Positions 1 through 8,472 of a DNA stretch of 64,000 bases are shown here, piece after piece. Positions within the stretch are counted from its first letter, which is position 1, and the number at the start of each line of letters is the position of its first letter. The notes below the pieces were generated by a model, which saw nothing but the letters and a program-made list of their open reading frames with translations, was not told where the DNA came from and did no database searches. The position numbers were made by a program, and so were the translations under genes. The DNA is taken from NCBI RefSeq assembly GCF_030412265.1, contig NZ_JAUHLN010000006.1, positions 1 through 64,000 on the forward strand, written 5' to 3'. Source of the DNA: Fictibacillus terranigra (lineage in GTDB: Bacteria; Bacillota; Bacilli; Bacillales; Fictibacillaceae).

Positions 1-510
1 TCACTTGTTAATTATTGTATCGATAGTAAAGATAATATCTAATTATCTTTACTCACAAAAATTCTGTTGGTTTTTGTTAGTTTTCTACCCTCTCTACATT
101 TGCAACTAAATGGGCAATTGTCCGATGACCACCTGGTAAATGCAACACAGAGCTCCTCTCCGACACATTTTTTTTATTTAACGAGATGCAACAATCGCAC
201 CCGATTGCTGAGTAACAGTAAGACCTAATCGTTCCACCAGTTCGGATAAATACTCCACCATTCTTCTGCTTCTCCTAAAGAATACAAGATTCTTTGAGCT
301 CGAGATGTCTGTTCAGCTTTTACTTAATAATCCGAAGCAAAATCATTCAAATGAGATGGTTCTTTTCATACAAGTATTTATTAATACTATTTAAGAAAAT
401 GACATGACTCGCTAGATTAATTGTTATATAGCATTTCTCTTAATTTACTAGTTATTTCTTCTAAAGCTTGTTTTGCTCCGTCTGTCGTTCCTATCATATT
501 TTTCATAACA
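1..510. other. AT-rich intergenic region, no intact gene
   Basis: No convincing gene is visible. On the minus strand between about 195 and 325 there is a short open stretch rich in Glu, Trp and Leu that stops after some 30 codons and could be the remains of a gene, but I cannot assign it. A copy of a short dispersed motif lies at 200-214. Confidence 0.5.
200..214 (-). repeat. CCCGATTGYTGARTA dispersed motif, copy 1
   Basis: The sequence CCCGATTGCTGAGTA also occurs with one or two changes at 4708-4722 and 6536-6550. All three copies lie in gene-poor sequence, and copy 2 sits beside a hairpin. It looks like a short Bacillaceae intergenic repeat of unknown role. Confidence 0.5.
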
Positions 511-549
511 AAAAAGTAACTATCCTCGTTTAAGGGGAAGTTACTTTTT
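511..549 (-). terminator. intrinsic terminator of the phosphodiester glycosidase gene
   Basis: The arms AAAAAGTAACT and AGTTACTTTTT form an 11-bp stem around a loop of about 17 nt just after the stop codon of the minus-strand gene that ends at 557. Confidence 0.75.
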
Positions 550-556
550 TTGACAA

Positions 557-3500
557 CTATTGAATGGATATTATTTTTTCAGCTGTCGTGCCGTTTGATT
601 CTACCTTTAGGAGAATCTCTCCTTGCTGAAGGCCAGTCAGTTCTAGTGTGGCGGTGTCAAAGACAGCAATGTATTGGTTGGATTCTTTTGCCTTATCTAG
701 AGCTTCACCAGTTCCCATAAAGAGATTGTTACTTCCACTCCAGTTGACGCTTGCTGGATATCGCAATGGGAAGTTAACGTTTCCTGCCTGATGTCCGGTC
801 GCGTCCACTTTTACTGTCTCACCTGCCGAAACCGTTTCTGGTGCATCCATCGTTACATCTTCAAGAAGCGGATTGACCTCTGCCCGTACCCATTCTGTAT
901 CACGAACCGGACTCTGTTCACTCGATCTTTCTGGTCCGTTCGCATTTGATGGAACTGGCGTTGGATCAACTCCAAACATGGTCCACTCATGGAAACCCCC
1001 AGCATTAGGAGGTCCATACGGAGCTTTTCCTGTCGGACCGACAACCATATAAGGTACGCCGTCTACTCGTTCAACATTTACCGTATGGGCGTGCCCGGAA
1101 ACATGAAGAACGCCTTTTCCTTTGGATTCTTCTCTAAATTCGGTTAACCACTTCTCTAACAATTCAGCTTCTTTCCGGTCAGTCAGCTGGCTGTTTTGTG
1201 TGGAAAGCGGATCTCTTGTTGGATGGTGCTCCAACACAACGAGATTCTTGATTGCCGGATCGCTCGCTGCTTTTTCCAGCATGTTTTTAAATTCAACCAA
1301 CTGGCTGAAATCCGAAGTGCGTAAACTGCCGGTTGATGAATCCATAAGAGCAAACTGTGTGCCCTTGTGTGTAAAGAAGTAGTTATTTTCTTTAAACTCG
1401 TCCAGGAAGTTGTTCAGATTCCCGGTACCCATGATTTCGTGATTACCCGGGATATAATAGACCGGAATTTTATCTCCTACTTCTTCTTCCAGAATCTGCT
1501 CGGCCAGTGCAAAGTCTTCTTTATAAGCGGTATCAACGAAATCCCCGCCGATGATTAAGAAGTCAGGGTTGGCCTTCACGATCTGTCTCAAGCTTTCTCG
1601 GGCAAGGCGTACTTGCTGACTGTTCAGGGAGCCTGCTATGAATTGACTATCCGCCATTACGGCGAACTTCCAGCGGTCTCCCCCAATTTCTGCATTTTGC
1701 AGGACGATCGGGTCTGGCTTTTCCTGTACGACTGGAACTTCAACAGTCGGGCTTACTTTTACAGTTAAATCATCGTACACAAGCTCATCCGTATATTGTT
1801 TCGACTTGTCTGTTTCAATAGCTCCAATTGTTCTTAGTTCTAGCGGATATTTCACACCTGAAGGGACAGGAATCTCAATTTTCTTCCACCCTGTCCAAGT
1901 GACATATGGTCCATAAAGATAATGATTGCTTCCATCAGACCCTTTTGTTGTAAAAGACATCCATTCCCCTTTTCCGTTCCCTTTCACCCAAATACCGATC
2001 GATTGCGGCTCACCCGGCAGGAAGAGTGGGTTAACAGGATGAACGTTTGCTGTGCGTGTTCCCGTTGATTTTGAAAAGTCGAAGTTTACTTTAATCCCGT
2101 TGCCGTTCATCCCCTCTGTAGATTCGATCGACCCTGAACCACGTGCAGTAGAAAATCGCCATTCGGGCAGCGTTTCCATCTCTGAAACATTTTCTGTCTT
2201 CAACCCAACGGTTACAGGAAGAAAAGCTTTTTGGCCCTGTACTGTAGCTGTCACTAAGACAGAGCCTTCACTGACCTTTGGAATGACTGAAAAGGATCCG
2301 TCCGTGTTCTTTTTTATATCGATAATTGATTGGTCATATTCTAAGTTGACATCTTGAGGCTCAATCGGTGCAGAATAGCCGTTTCTGTCATATCCCTTCA
2401 TATAAAATTGTCCTGTTGCTCCATCCGCAAGACCGAGTCTAGGAAGATTTGCTTCAATTCGCTCTAAATCGTCCAAAACCGTAACCGGATTAGTTCCCTT
2501 TTTATCTTGATTTTGGGCTTCTACATTCGCTTTGCCTGATTTTGCGGCATGGAACACCCCTTCATCATCAAGTTTCCCAACGTCTGCCGGAAGGGCTTGC
2601 CAGCTTACTTGCCCAGTCTGTACAGGATCATAAACATTGTCAAAACCTCTTGCAGAAAACTTTCTTGTAAGCCCTGGGAAGACCCGGTCCGAATTTTCAA
2701 TCTCCGACTCAGTGGATACATTCATTCCAAAAAGTTCGCCCGTTCCTTTTTCAGTAAATAAACCAATTCCGTTCGGTACAGCTCGTTCGAAGCCATCAGA
2801 CGGACTATTTACAGTGTCAACTTGGTCCTCACCAGGAGTGCGCGCAACCATGGTTGTCGAACCGCCGCCATCCAGATTAAGTGCCTGATGAGCTCCGAAC
2901 TCTTTCATCAGCTCTCCTAGTTCATAGAGAGTCAACCCTCGGCTGCCTGTTTGCCTACCATCGACTGTCACTAGGTACATCTGTTTCCCGTCAGCCGAAT
3001 ATCCGACTGCCGTTCGTGGAGCAACTACAGAATTATCCACATCTTGCACTTCGCCATCTTTTACAAGCACAGGATTACCTCCAATGGCGAATTTGAATGG
3101 GTTGCCGTTAGAAACTTTTGGCGCATATTGTATTGAAATTTCTTGTCCTACGCTAAGTTGCTGCAAGATAGTAGCTCCCGTTTCACGTCCGATTAGTACA
3201 AACGTGTCTTCAGAAATATCTTCATTTGAGATGCCAGGACGGCTTTCTACTACTTTACCATTTTGAATTCTTACTTCATGTACGGATTTACTGCTTCCAG
3301 CAACTCCGCTTCTAGAAGCTGTTCCCCAAAAGTTAGAATACAAGCCTATTCCATTTGCGGGTATGCCGTACTGATTAAAGGAAGTAAGCTTATAGGAATT
3401 TTCATTAAAAGTCATAGTACCTTCTAAAAGGATATCTGCAATCTGTCCGATTCCGTCAGTATCTACCCCGGCAGATTTATCTCTTCCAGTAGCTGCTCCT

Positions 3501-3970
3501 TTTAAGAGATTTCCATCTTGAATCTCTGCGCCAACCGGTGCTTTCGTTCCATTGATGTCAAAAAAGTCGCCGTTCACACCAGCGATTGCGCCTTCCCGAT
3601 TGGCTGTTTCTGATAACGGTTCAGCCTTGGAAACCACGCCTGGATGAAGAATATCAGAATAAACGGAGCCATTAGCCAAATCAACTTTCATCATTTCACC
3701 GTTTAGCCACCCGCGGGCATCAAACCGTTCAAAGGTGGTTAATTTAGCCCCTTCCCCAATCGTTTCCGTATGATTATTGGTAACAAGCGTTATCCCTTTT
3801 TCACCTTCAATGACCGTATGCGGTTCATCATGTTTGGAAGATTGAGCTGGACGCTCATCAAGAATGCGGACCTGATCATTTGGTGCTGGCTCAGCCAAAA
3901 CCGGCTGCATCATGCCAGCTGTCAAAGAGACCGAGAGAGAGCCGATGAGTAAAAACCGTAATTTAATCAA
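557..3970 (-). CDS. secreted phosphodiester glycosidase / calcineurin-like metallophosphoesterase fusion
   Basis: The 1137-residue product starts with a signal peptide (about residues 1-26, cleaved after VLA). Residues about 50-410 match the phosphodiester glycosidase (NAGPA, DUF2233) family, with NGDFFDINGT near 134 and NLDGGGSTT near 365. A middle stretch of beta-rich Ig/CBM-like modules follows. Residues about 770-1010 form a metallophosphoesterase domain with the metal-binding motifs MADSQ, GGDFVD, GNHE and GHAH. The tail is another beta domain. The start is TTG, chosen because AGGAGG lies 8 nt upstream. It probably acts outside the cell on phosphodiester-linked glycans such as teichoic acid or exopolysaccharide, but the substrate is inference. 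It stands alone with its own terminator. Confidence 0.88.
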   Translation of the reverse strand: MIKLRFLLIGSLSVSLTAGMMQPVLAEPAPNDQVRILDERPAQSSKHDEPHTVIEGEKGITLVTNNHTETIGEGAKLTTFERFDARGWLNGEMMKVDLANGSVYSDILHPGVVSKAEPLSETANREGAIAGVNGDFFDINGTKAPVGAEIQDGNLLKGAATGRDKSAGVDTDGIGQIADILLEGTMTFNENSYKLTSFNQYGIPANGIGLYSNFWGTASRSGVAGSSKSVHEVRIQNGKVVESRPGISNEDISEDTFVLIGRETGATILQQLSVGQEISIQYAPKVSNGNPFKFAIGGNPVLVKDGEVQDVDNSVVAPRTAVGYSADGKQMYLVTVDGRQTGSRGLTLYELGELMKEFGAHQALNLDGGGSTTMVARTPGEDQVDTVNSPSDGFERAVPNGIGLFTEKGTGELFGMNVSTESEIENSDRVFPGLTRKFSARGFDNVYDPVQTGQVSWQALPADVGKLDDEGVFHAAKSGKANVEAQNQDKKGTNPVTVLDDLERIEANLPRLGLADGATGQFYMKGYDRNGYSAPIEPQDVNLEYDQSIIDIKKNTDGSFSVIPKVSEGSVLVTATVQGQKAFLPVTVGLKTENVSEMETLPEWRFSTARGSGSIESTEGMNGNGIKVNFDFSKSTGTRTANVHPVNPLFLPGEPQSIGIWVKGNGKGEWMSFTTKGSDGSNHYLYGPYVTWTGWKKIEIPVPSGVKYPLELRTIGAIETDKSKQYTDELVYDDLTVKVSPTVEVPVVQEKPDPIVLQNAEIGGDRWKFAVMADSQFIAGSLNSQQVRLARESLRQIVKANPDFLIIGGDFVDTAYKEDFALAEQILEEEVGDKIPVYYIPGNHEIMGTGNLNNFLDEFKENNYFFTHKGTQFALMDSSTGSLRTSDFSQLVEFKNMLEKAASDPAIKNLVVLEHHPTRDPLSTQNSQLTDRKEAELLEKWLTEFREESKGKGVLHVSGHAHTVNVERVDGVPYMVVGPTGKAPYGPPNAGGFHEWTMFGVDPTPVPSNANGPERSSEQSPVRDTEWVRAEVNPLLEDVTMDAPETVSAGETVKVDATGHQAGNVNFPLRYPASVNWSGSNNLFMGTGEALDKAKESNQYIAVFDTATLELTGLQQGEILLKVESNGTTAEKIISIQ

Positions 3971-4230
3971 ATTTTTCTCCTCCTAGAAAAATAGATTTAT
4001 AATACTATTAAAACAGATATCTAATAATTTCTAATGAGGCTTTTGTAAAGTTTGGAATACATAGAAAAAATAGGTATTACTTCCTCACTTGTGTATTTTT
4101 CTGGAAGTATATACCCATCGGATCCCCTCAAACACGAATCATTACTAACTCATTTGTCTGGTTTTTCAATTAAACGGTATACTTTCTCTATAATTCTGAC
4201 CACTTCCACTTTAAATCTATATTAACAATG
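3971..4230. other. intergenic region upstream of the glycosidase gene
   Basis: This AT-rich stretch should hold the promoter of the minus-strand glycosidase gene. A TATTAT-like -10 is possible near 3998, but I could not place a convincing -35 box or an operator. Confidence 0.4.
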
Positions 4231-4232
4231 AA

Positions 4233-4270
4233 AAAAGAGCATTTCTCCTGTTTAAAGAAATGCTCTTTTT
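4233..4270 (-). terminator. hairpin terminator after the DUF4304/DinB relic
   Basis: AAAGAGCATTTCT and AGAAATGCTCTTT form a long stem flanked by A- and T-runs. It lies 3 prime of the broken gene on the minus strand and shows that the relic once had its own terminator. Confidence 0.7.
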
Positions 4271-4294
4271 AATCGGGATACCGATACTCAAATG

Positions 4295-4598
4295 TCACTT
4301 AAGTTGCAAAACCATAAGCACCTGCTTCATTGCTTCAACATGTCCTAAATGTACGGACTCATGCAATACGGAGAAAGCCGCAGCATCTGAAGCAGTAGTA
4401 AATCCATGTACGGGTTTTTCTAAAGATCGATCTAACACATCTACTTCATCGGTATTAATTTCATTGAATACGAAAGTATGATCAGTATCTTTAATTTCTA
4501 TAATAGTGATGGAATGTTCCTTTAAATCCTCGTTCCTTTAAAGACGGAATAACTATTTGTTTTAAGGATTTTATCATTAGATCTCGTTCAGCAGACAA
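4295..4598 (-). pseudogene. chimeric relic: DUF4304 N-terminus joined to a DinB-like C-terminus
   Basis: On the minus strand a TTG start at 4598, preceded by GAGGAG, opens a 35-residue frame (MSAERDLMIKSLKQIVIPSL and onward) that resembles the start of DUF4304 proteins and stops at 4491. From about 4519 down to 4295 a different frame encodes 74 residues ending in HESVHLGHVEAMKQVLMVL, which resembles the C-terminus of DinB/DUF664-type proteins. An 11-bp direct repeat, GTTCCTTTAAA, sits at the join (4516-4526 and 4532-4542). The reading is two gene ends joined by a deletion, followed by decay. Family names come from memory of the motifs. Confidence 0.6.
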
Positions 4599-4846
4599 AA
4601 ATAACTCCTCCAACTTTAAAATATCACAGTTTAAAAATAGACAATTTAATCCTATCTCCTGTCCATATTTTCAAAAAAAGAGCACTTTTCCTTCTTAAAG
4701 AAAAGCACCCGATTGTTGAATATAGAGTTACCATATTAATTTTTTCATTTATACTGTTAAATTCAAAATCTTTAATCTAGGATAACTTTAGGTAACAAAA
4801 GATCACCCTCACACTATTCAATGTTTTATATTTTCAATAAATTTTG
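4599..4846. other. intergenic region with a hairpin and a dispersed motif
   Basis: An A-rich hairpin lies around 4673-4706 directly beside the CCCGATTGTTGAATA motif. It may terminate transcription, but the stem is imperfect. No gene is seen; the minus-strand gene that ends at 4847 lies at the right edge. Confidence 0.4.
4708..4722 (+). repeat. CCCGATTGYTGARTA dispersed motif, copy 2
   Basis: CCCGATTGTTGAATA is preceded by a hairpin-forming stretch, AGAGCACTTTTC with AAAGAAAAGCAC. It shares the core with copies at 200 and 6536. Confidence 0.55.
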
Positions 4847-5833
4847 TTAAATGAACCATTTTTTTCTTGGTACTGGGTAATATTCGCCGGCGACAAGCTC
4901 TGGAGGTACTGCTTCTTCAATTCGTAAAAGATCGTTTGAACTTAAGTTCATGTCAACTGCACCTAGTGAATCCTGTAGTTGTGATTGCTTTCTTGCCCCA
5001 ACCAATGGGATAACATCTTCACCCCGAGATAGAACCCATGCGATAGCAAGCTGCGCAACGGTTACTTGCTTTTCTTCAGCAATTTCACGCAATGCTTCTA
5101 CAAGGGCTAAATTCTTTTCAATATTTTCGTTGGCAAACCGAGGACCATTTCTGCGTTTATCATCTAAATCTAACATCCGGTCTTTTGACCATGTACCGCT
5201 CAACAAACCTCTTGAGAGAACACCATAAGCCGAAAGAGAAATACCTAATTCCCTTAGTGTCGGCAAAATATTTGATTCAACACTCCGATTAAATAGTGAG
5301 TATTCCATTTGTAGCCAACTAATTGGATGTACAGCGTGTGCGCGGCGAATTGTTTCCACTCCTACTTCTGAAAGACCAATGCAACGCACATATCCCTCCT
5401 TTACCATATCTGCAATTGCACCAACCGTTTCTTCAATGGGAACGCTAGGATCCACGCGTGCAGGCTGATAAAGGTCGATATAATCCACACCCAGGCGCTG
5501 AAGTGTATAGGCCAGTGAGTTCTTGATGGCCTGAGGACGGTTATCCATTCCGATCCACCCGTCGCCTGGAGATCTTAGTACGCCTGTTTTAACAGCAATA
5601 AATGCACTATCACGCTTCGTTCCTTGTAGAGCTTCATTTAAGAGAAGTTCATTATGGCCTACTCCATAAAAATCCCCTGTATCAAAGAGTGTAATACCTT
5701 CCTCAAGTGCCTTGTGGATTGTTGCAATACTTTCGTTTCGATCAGTTTTACCATATAACCATGACATCCCCATACAACCGAGACCAATCTCAGAAACCAA
5801 AGGACCTTTTTTACCAAGTGCTCGTTTTTTCAT
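4847..5833 (-). CDS. aldo/keto reductase (AKR13-like)
   Basis: This 328-residue protein is a complete NADPH-dependent aldo/keto reductase, a TIM-barrel oxidoreductase. The N-terminal [12 protein letters not shown], the catalytic-site pair FDTGDFYG (Asp and Tyr) and AVKTG (Lys), and [15 protein letters not shown] are typical of the AKR13/YakC-like branch; the usual His of the tetrad is replaced by Gln in DLYQPA, as in that branch. The C-terminal cofactor region [15 protein letters not shown] is intact. The ATG is preceded by AGGGGG. It lies 13 bp downstream of the cysteine-cluster gene, so the two may be cotranscribed. Its substrate is not known. Confidence 0.9.
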   Translation of the reverse strand: MKKRALGKKGPLVSEIGLGCMGMSWLYGKTDRNESIATIHKALEEGITLFDTGDFYGVGHNELLLNEALQGTKRDSAFIAVKTGVLRSPGDGWIGMDNRPQAIKNSLAYTLQRLGVDYIDLYQPARVDPSVPIEETVGAIADMVKEGYVRCIGLSEVGVETIRRAHAVHPISWLQMEYSLFNRSVESNILPTLRELGISLSAYGVLSRGLLSGTWSKDRMLDLDDKRRNGPRFANENIEKNLALVEALREIAEEKQVTVAQLAIAWVLSRGEDVIPLVGARKQSQLQDSLGAVDMNLSSNDLLRIEEAVPPELVAGEYYPVPRKKWFI

Positions 5834-5846
5834 TGATATATTCCCC

Positions 5847-6197
5847 CTATCTAAAGTCTTTCCAGGTAAAATCCAACGTTAAAATTCCTACATGCTTTCC
5901 TTTATCAAATTTATTTATGCTTTTTGTTGCTAACTCTGGTTTTCGAAAACAAACCAATTCTTTGTAAAATCCAAACTTACGGCAAATTTCTGGTCTTACA
6001 GAGTGTATGCCACATCTATCTTTATCTAAATCATAAAAAATACATGTTCCATAATATCTGATTTGATTCTCTAAATCTAAACGAACTTTACCAGGCATGG
6101 ATTTTATTTTCTTTTTTATAATCTTAACTTCGCTTACACTGACAGGAACAGGACCGCAACATAACCCTTTACAACCTTGACATGGCAATGTCTCCAT
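5847..6197 (-). CDS. YkgJ-family cysteine cluster protein
   Basis: The 116-residue product has CQGCKGLCC at residues 6-14, then [22 protein letters not shown] and ELVCF, the cysteine spacing of the YkgJ (UPF0153) putative metal-chelating family. It is cytosolic with no signal peptide. It probably binds zinc or an iron-sulfur cluster, but its role is unknown even in the family. It precedes the aldo/keto reductase gene on the same strand by 13 bp. Confidence 0.8.
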   Translation of the reverse strand: METLPCQGCKGLCCGPVPVSVSEVKIIKKKIKSMPGKVRLDLENQIRYYGTCIFYDLDKDRCGIHSVRPEICRKFGFYKELVCFRKPELATKSINKFDKGKHVGILTLDFTWKDFR

Positions 6198-6261
6198 ATG
6201 TACACTCCGTTCTGAATATTTTTTATCATTTCTATTAGATTAGTAGTGTAAGTACCATATG

Positions 6262-6287
6262 AAAAAGCCTCGCAAAAATGCGAGGCT
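6262..6287 (-). other. hairpin upstream of the cysteine-cluster gene
   Basis: AGCCTCGC and GCGAGGCT form an 8-bp stem with a T-run on the minus-strand side, so it reads as a terminator for minus-strand transcription arriving from higher coordinates. It lies about 65 bp upstream of the start at 6197 and may insulate that promoter or mark the end of a lost gene. Confidence 0.55.
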
Positions 6288-6289
6288 CA

Positions 6290-7160
6290 AAAAATCTATT
6301 ATCAAAGACGAAATAAAACTTGTTTTCATATGGAATCTTAGACCTAAGGCAAGAAGGTAAGAGCTATTCTTTAAATTTATTATAACATAAAATCAGCATA
6401 TTCTAAATAATTAGTTTTTGGATGTAAGGAAAAACCTGTCTAATTAGCAATTTTCTTCTTCATATCAAAGCTTAAAGCATTCTAAAATAAATAAAATTTC
6501 TTCTTCTTGGCTACTCTTTTTATTCCACAATCTGGCCCGATTGTTGAGTAAAAAGGAAAGATCGCTCTTGATCTAACCTGCCCTTTAGCTCAATAAGAAA
6601 AGCTACCGAATTGGTAGCTAGATTTTGTCCAATCCTGTTATAGAACCCATTCCCTCGAAATATTATCCTCATCAATTCAATACCAAAGATGTAAAGTAAA
6701 GACGAAGAAAACAATCGATCTTAGTTGCGTAAATTTATTCATTCACCTTCTATCAGCTCTTATACGGGCCATCCGGTTTCATTGCTCATCTATCATCCTG
6801 TCAATAAGTCTCGATCACAATCAAGTTCATTATACCAGATGACACTTCGAGGAATTTCCCAATTGCTAAATGTTAGTCAATTGATACATTTAGAAAAAAC
6901 TCATCCAAGATTATTAATTTGTGAGGTAATGACAAATTACTCCCTTAAAAGGATTTGAAAAGGGTTTTTTATGAATATGATGGACGATCTCAATTACAAA
7001 GCAACGATGTTCCTTTTCCCATAATCCGACTCCTTTCTCATGCTATTTCGCTCCTTACGTATTGGATAAGTACATATTACTACCGCGTCTGAGTAAATAA
7101 TTGTATAATCCCGTCGCTTTTGAGCTTGCCTAATAGCATTTCACAATATCAAGAGCGCTC
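6290..7160. other. 870-bp gene-poor region
   Basis: I see no intact gene. There is a dispersed motif at 6536-6550 and a short hairpin at 6601-6619 (AGCTACC and GGTAGCT). A weak 77-codon plus-strand frame at 6725-6958 lacks a ribosome binding site and has no family I recognise; its second half could be the end of a decayed gene. Confidence 0.45.
6536..6550 (+). repeat. CCCGATTGYTGARTA dispersed motif, copy 3
   Basis: CCCGATTGTTGAGTA is followed by AAAAAGGAAAGATCGCTCTT. It is nearly identical to the copies at 200 and 4708. Confidence 0.55.
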
Positions 7161-7445
7161 CTAACCCTGCAGAGAAAAACGCAGCTGCAAATAGATTCTC
7201 AATCCATTAATGGTCAGAAATTTAAATTCATAGCCATGATGGATCGCCTCTTTTACATCCTCTTCATGGTCTTCGGTATACGAAAATATGTAATCCCAGT
7301 CCAGGTCTTCTCCAGCCGGCTGTAAAGCTTCCCTATCTTTTTCTTTCAGTGCCCGAAACAGTGGTTCATTATCTATGCCAGCTGCCTTTGTATGTTCTAT
7401 TCTTAAACCAGCTGGCATTGGCAGCTGTGATGATGTTTTTTTCAT
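7161..7445 (-). CDS. small protein coupled to the RsbR-like gene
   Basis: The 94-residue product has no motif I recognise. It is acidic in the middle (EDLDWDYIFSYTEDHEED) and ends in a hydrophobic beta-like segment (LTINGLRIYLQLRF). Its ATG overlaps the stop of the RsbR-like gene by 4 bp, so the two are almost certainly translationally coupled and may act together in stress sensing. It has neither a signal peptide nor a membrane segment. Confidence 0.65.
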   Translation of the reverse strand: MKKTSSQLPMPAGLRIEHTKAAGIDNEPLFRALKEKDREALQPAGEDLDWDYIFSYTEDHEEDVKEAIHHGYEFKFLTINGLRIYLQLRFSLQG

Positions 7446-8395
7446 ATTGATTCCATCGCATTCGTTGTAAAATATTCAGTCAATGTTTGCTGAAGTGTCC
7501 CTTTTGTTGCCGCATACTCATCGAATGAAACATCCAAATGAATCATTTTTCTGACGAGCTCCGCACGCAGACCGGTAATGACCGCCTCACATCCCATCAG
7601 TGAAATGCCGCTCAGTACTCTTTGAAAATGGTGGATCACATCAATATCCATATCTGTAATGCCTGATAGATCCATAATTAACGTTCGGATTTTCAAACTT
7701 GAAATATCCATTAATACCTTTTCCTCAATGGTATGTATACGGTATATATCAATCACACCAATTAAAGGAAGAACCGCTATATAAGGACTGATAGGGATAA
7801 TAGGAACCGATAGATGTTCAACCATTTTACGCTGAGCGTTAAGCAATTCATCCTTATAATTCGAATAACTTATGAAGAAGCTATTAAGAAATTTATCGAT
7901 GCCGTCATTGATCCGCTTCTCCATCTCAAAAACCTTCAGTCTATAGTCTGAAATATTGAGTCCATGGGTGTTCTGTTGATCATATTGAAACAGATAGTAC
8001 CACAGCGCCCTTCTAATCGCATGTACCCACTCCAGCTTAAGAGTAAGGGTTAAAGCATGCTCTGCCCAGGCCACGCCTTCCTGCTTGGCAAAGGAAATGA
8101 GTTCGTTCTCTTTCCCTTCCACCACATACGTTACCATTTTCTCAGCGTTTTTCAAAAGATCAATATTCCCTGATTGTAGAATATCATTTATTTTATTTGC
8201 TACTTCTTTAGCCTCGGATAACAGCTTATTCTGAAATTCCTCTCTGTGGTGGACGATAAACTCCGTAACCTCTTTATGCTGATGTCTTTCCATCAGTATT
8301 TTCCTCCTTCCTTTGTTCAAATGTTCTCTTTCTTTATTCTTATATTGCAAAAGTAATTCCTTTATTTTTTGGCCATCTTCATAAAACTGGTCCAA
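7442..8395 (-). CDS. RsbR-like stressosome protein with STAS domain
   Basis: This 317-residue protein has a helical N-terminal region (about 1-190, non-haem-globin-like position) and a C-terminal STAS domain (about 200-310: PYIAVLPLIGVIDIYRIHTIEEKV, LIMDLSGI, AVITGLRAEL). RsbR proteins build the stressosome that controls SigB. In the motif equivalent to VVDT of B. subtilis RsbRA the first phosphorylatable Thr appears to be Ile (MDIDV), while the second (ITGLRAEL) keeps Thr. The alignment is by eye. The product is longer than usual RsbR paralogues because of an extra charged N-terminus. It is followed by a coupled small gene. Confidence 0.82.
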   Translation of the reverse strand: MDQFYEDGQKIKELLLQYKNKEREHLNKGRRKILMERHQHKEVTEFIVHHREEFQNKLLSEAKEVANKINDILQSGNIDLLKNAEKMVTYVVEGKENELISFAKQEGVAWAEHALTLTLKLEWVHAIRRALWYYLFQYDQQNTHGLNISDYRLKVFEMEKRINDGIDKFLNSFFISYSNYKDELLNAQRKMVEHLSVPIIPISPYIAVLPLIGVIDIYRIHTIEEKVLMDISSLKIRTLIMDLSGITDMDIDVIHHFQRVLSGISLMGCEAVITGLRAELVRKMIHLDVSFDEYAATKGTLQQTLTEYFTTNAMESI

Positions 8396-8410
8396 TCGGT
8401 CGAAACAAAT

Positions 8411-8457
8411 AAAAAGCTGGGCCGCCTTGTCGTTTGCCTGTGCGGTAACCCAGCTCT
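8411..8457 (-). terminator. terminator of the dpp/amidohydrolase operon
   Basis: On the minus strand AGCTGGGTTACCGC pairs with the GGCGGCCCAGCT arm and is followed by a T-rich tail. It lies directly after the M20 amidohydrolase stop and closes the long operon that starts at 19146. Confidence 0.8.
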
Positions 8458-8472
8458 TGACTCCCCCTCTAT

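Noticed and set aside
6725-6958. 77-codon plus-strand frame in the gap
   Set aside because: No ribosome binding site and no recognisable motif; it could be a gene end, but I cannot support it as a gene.
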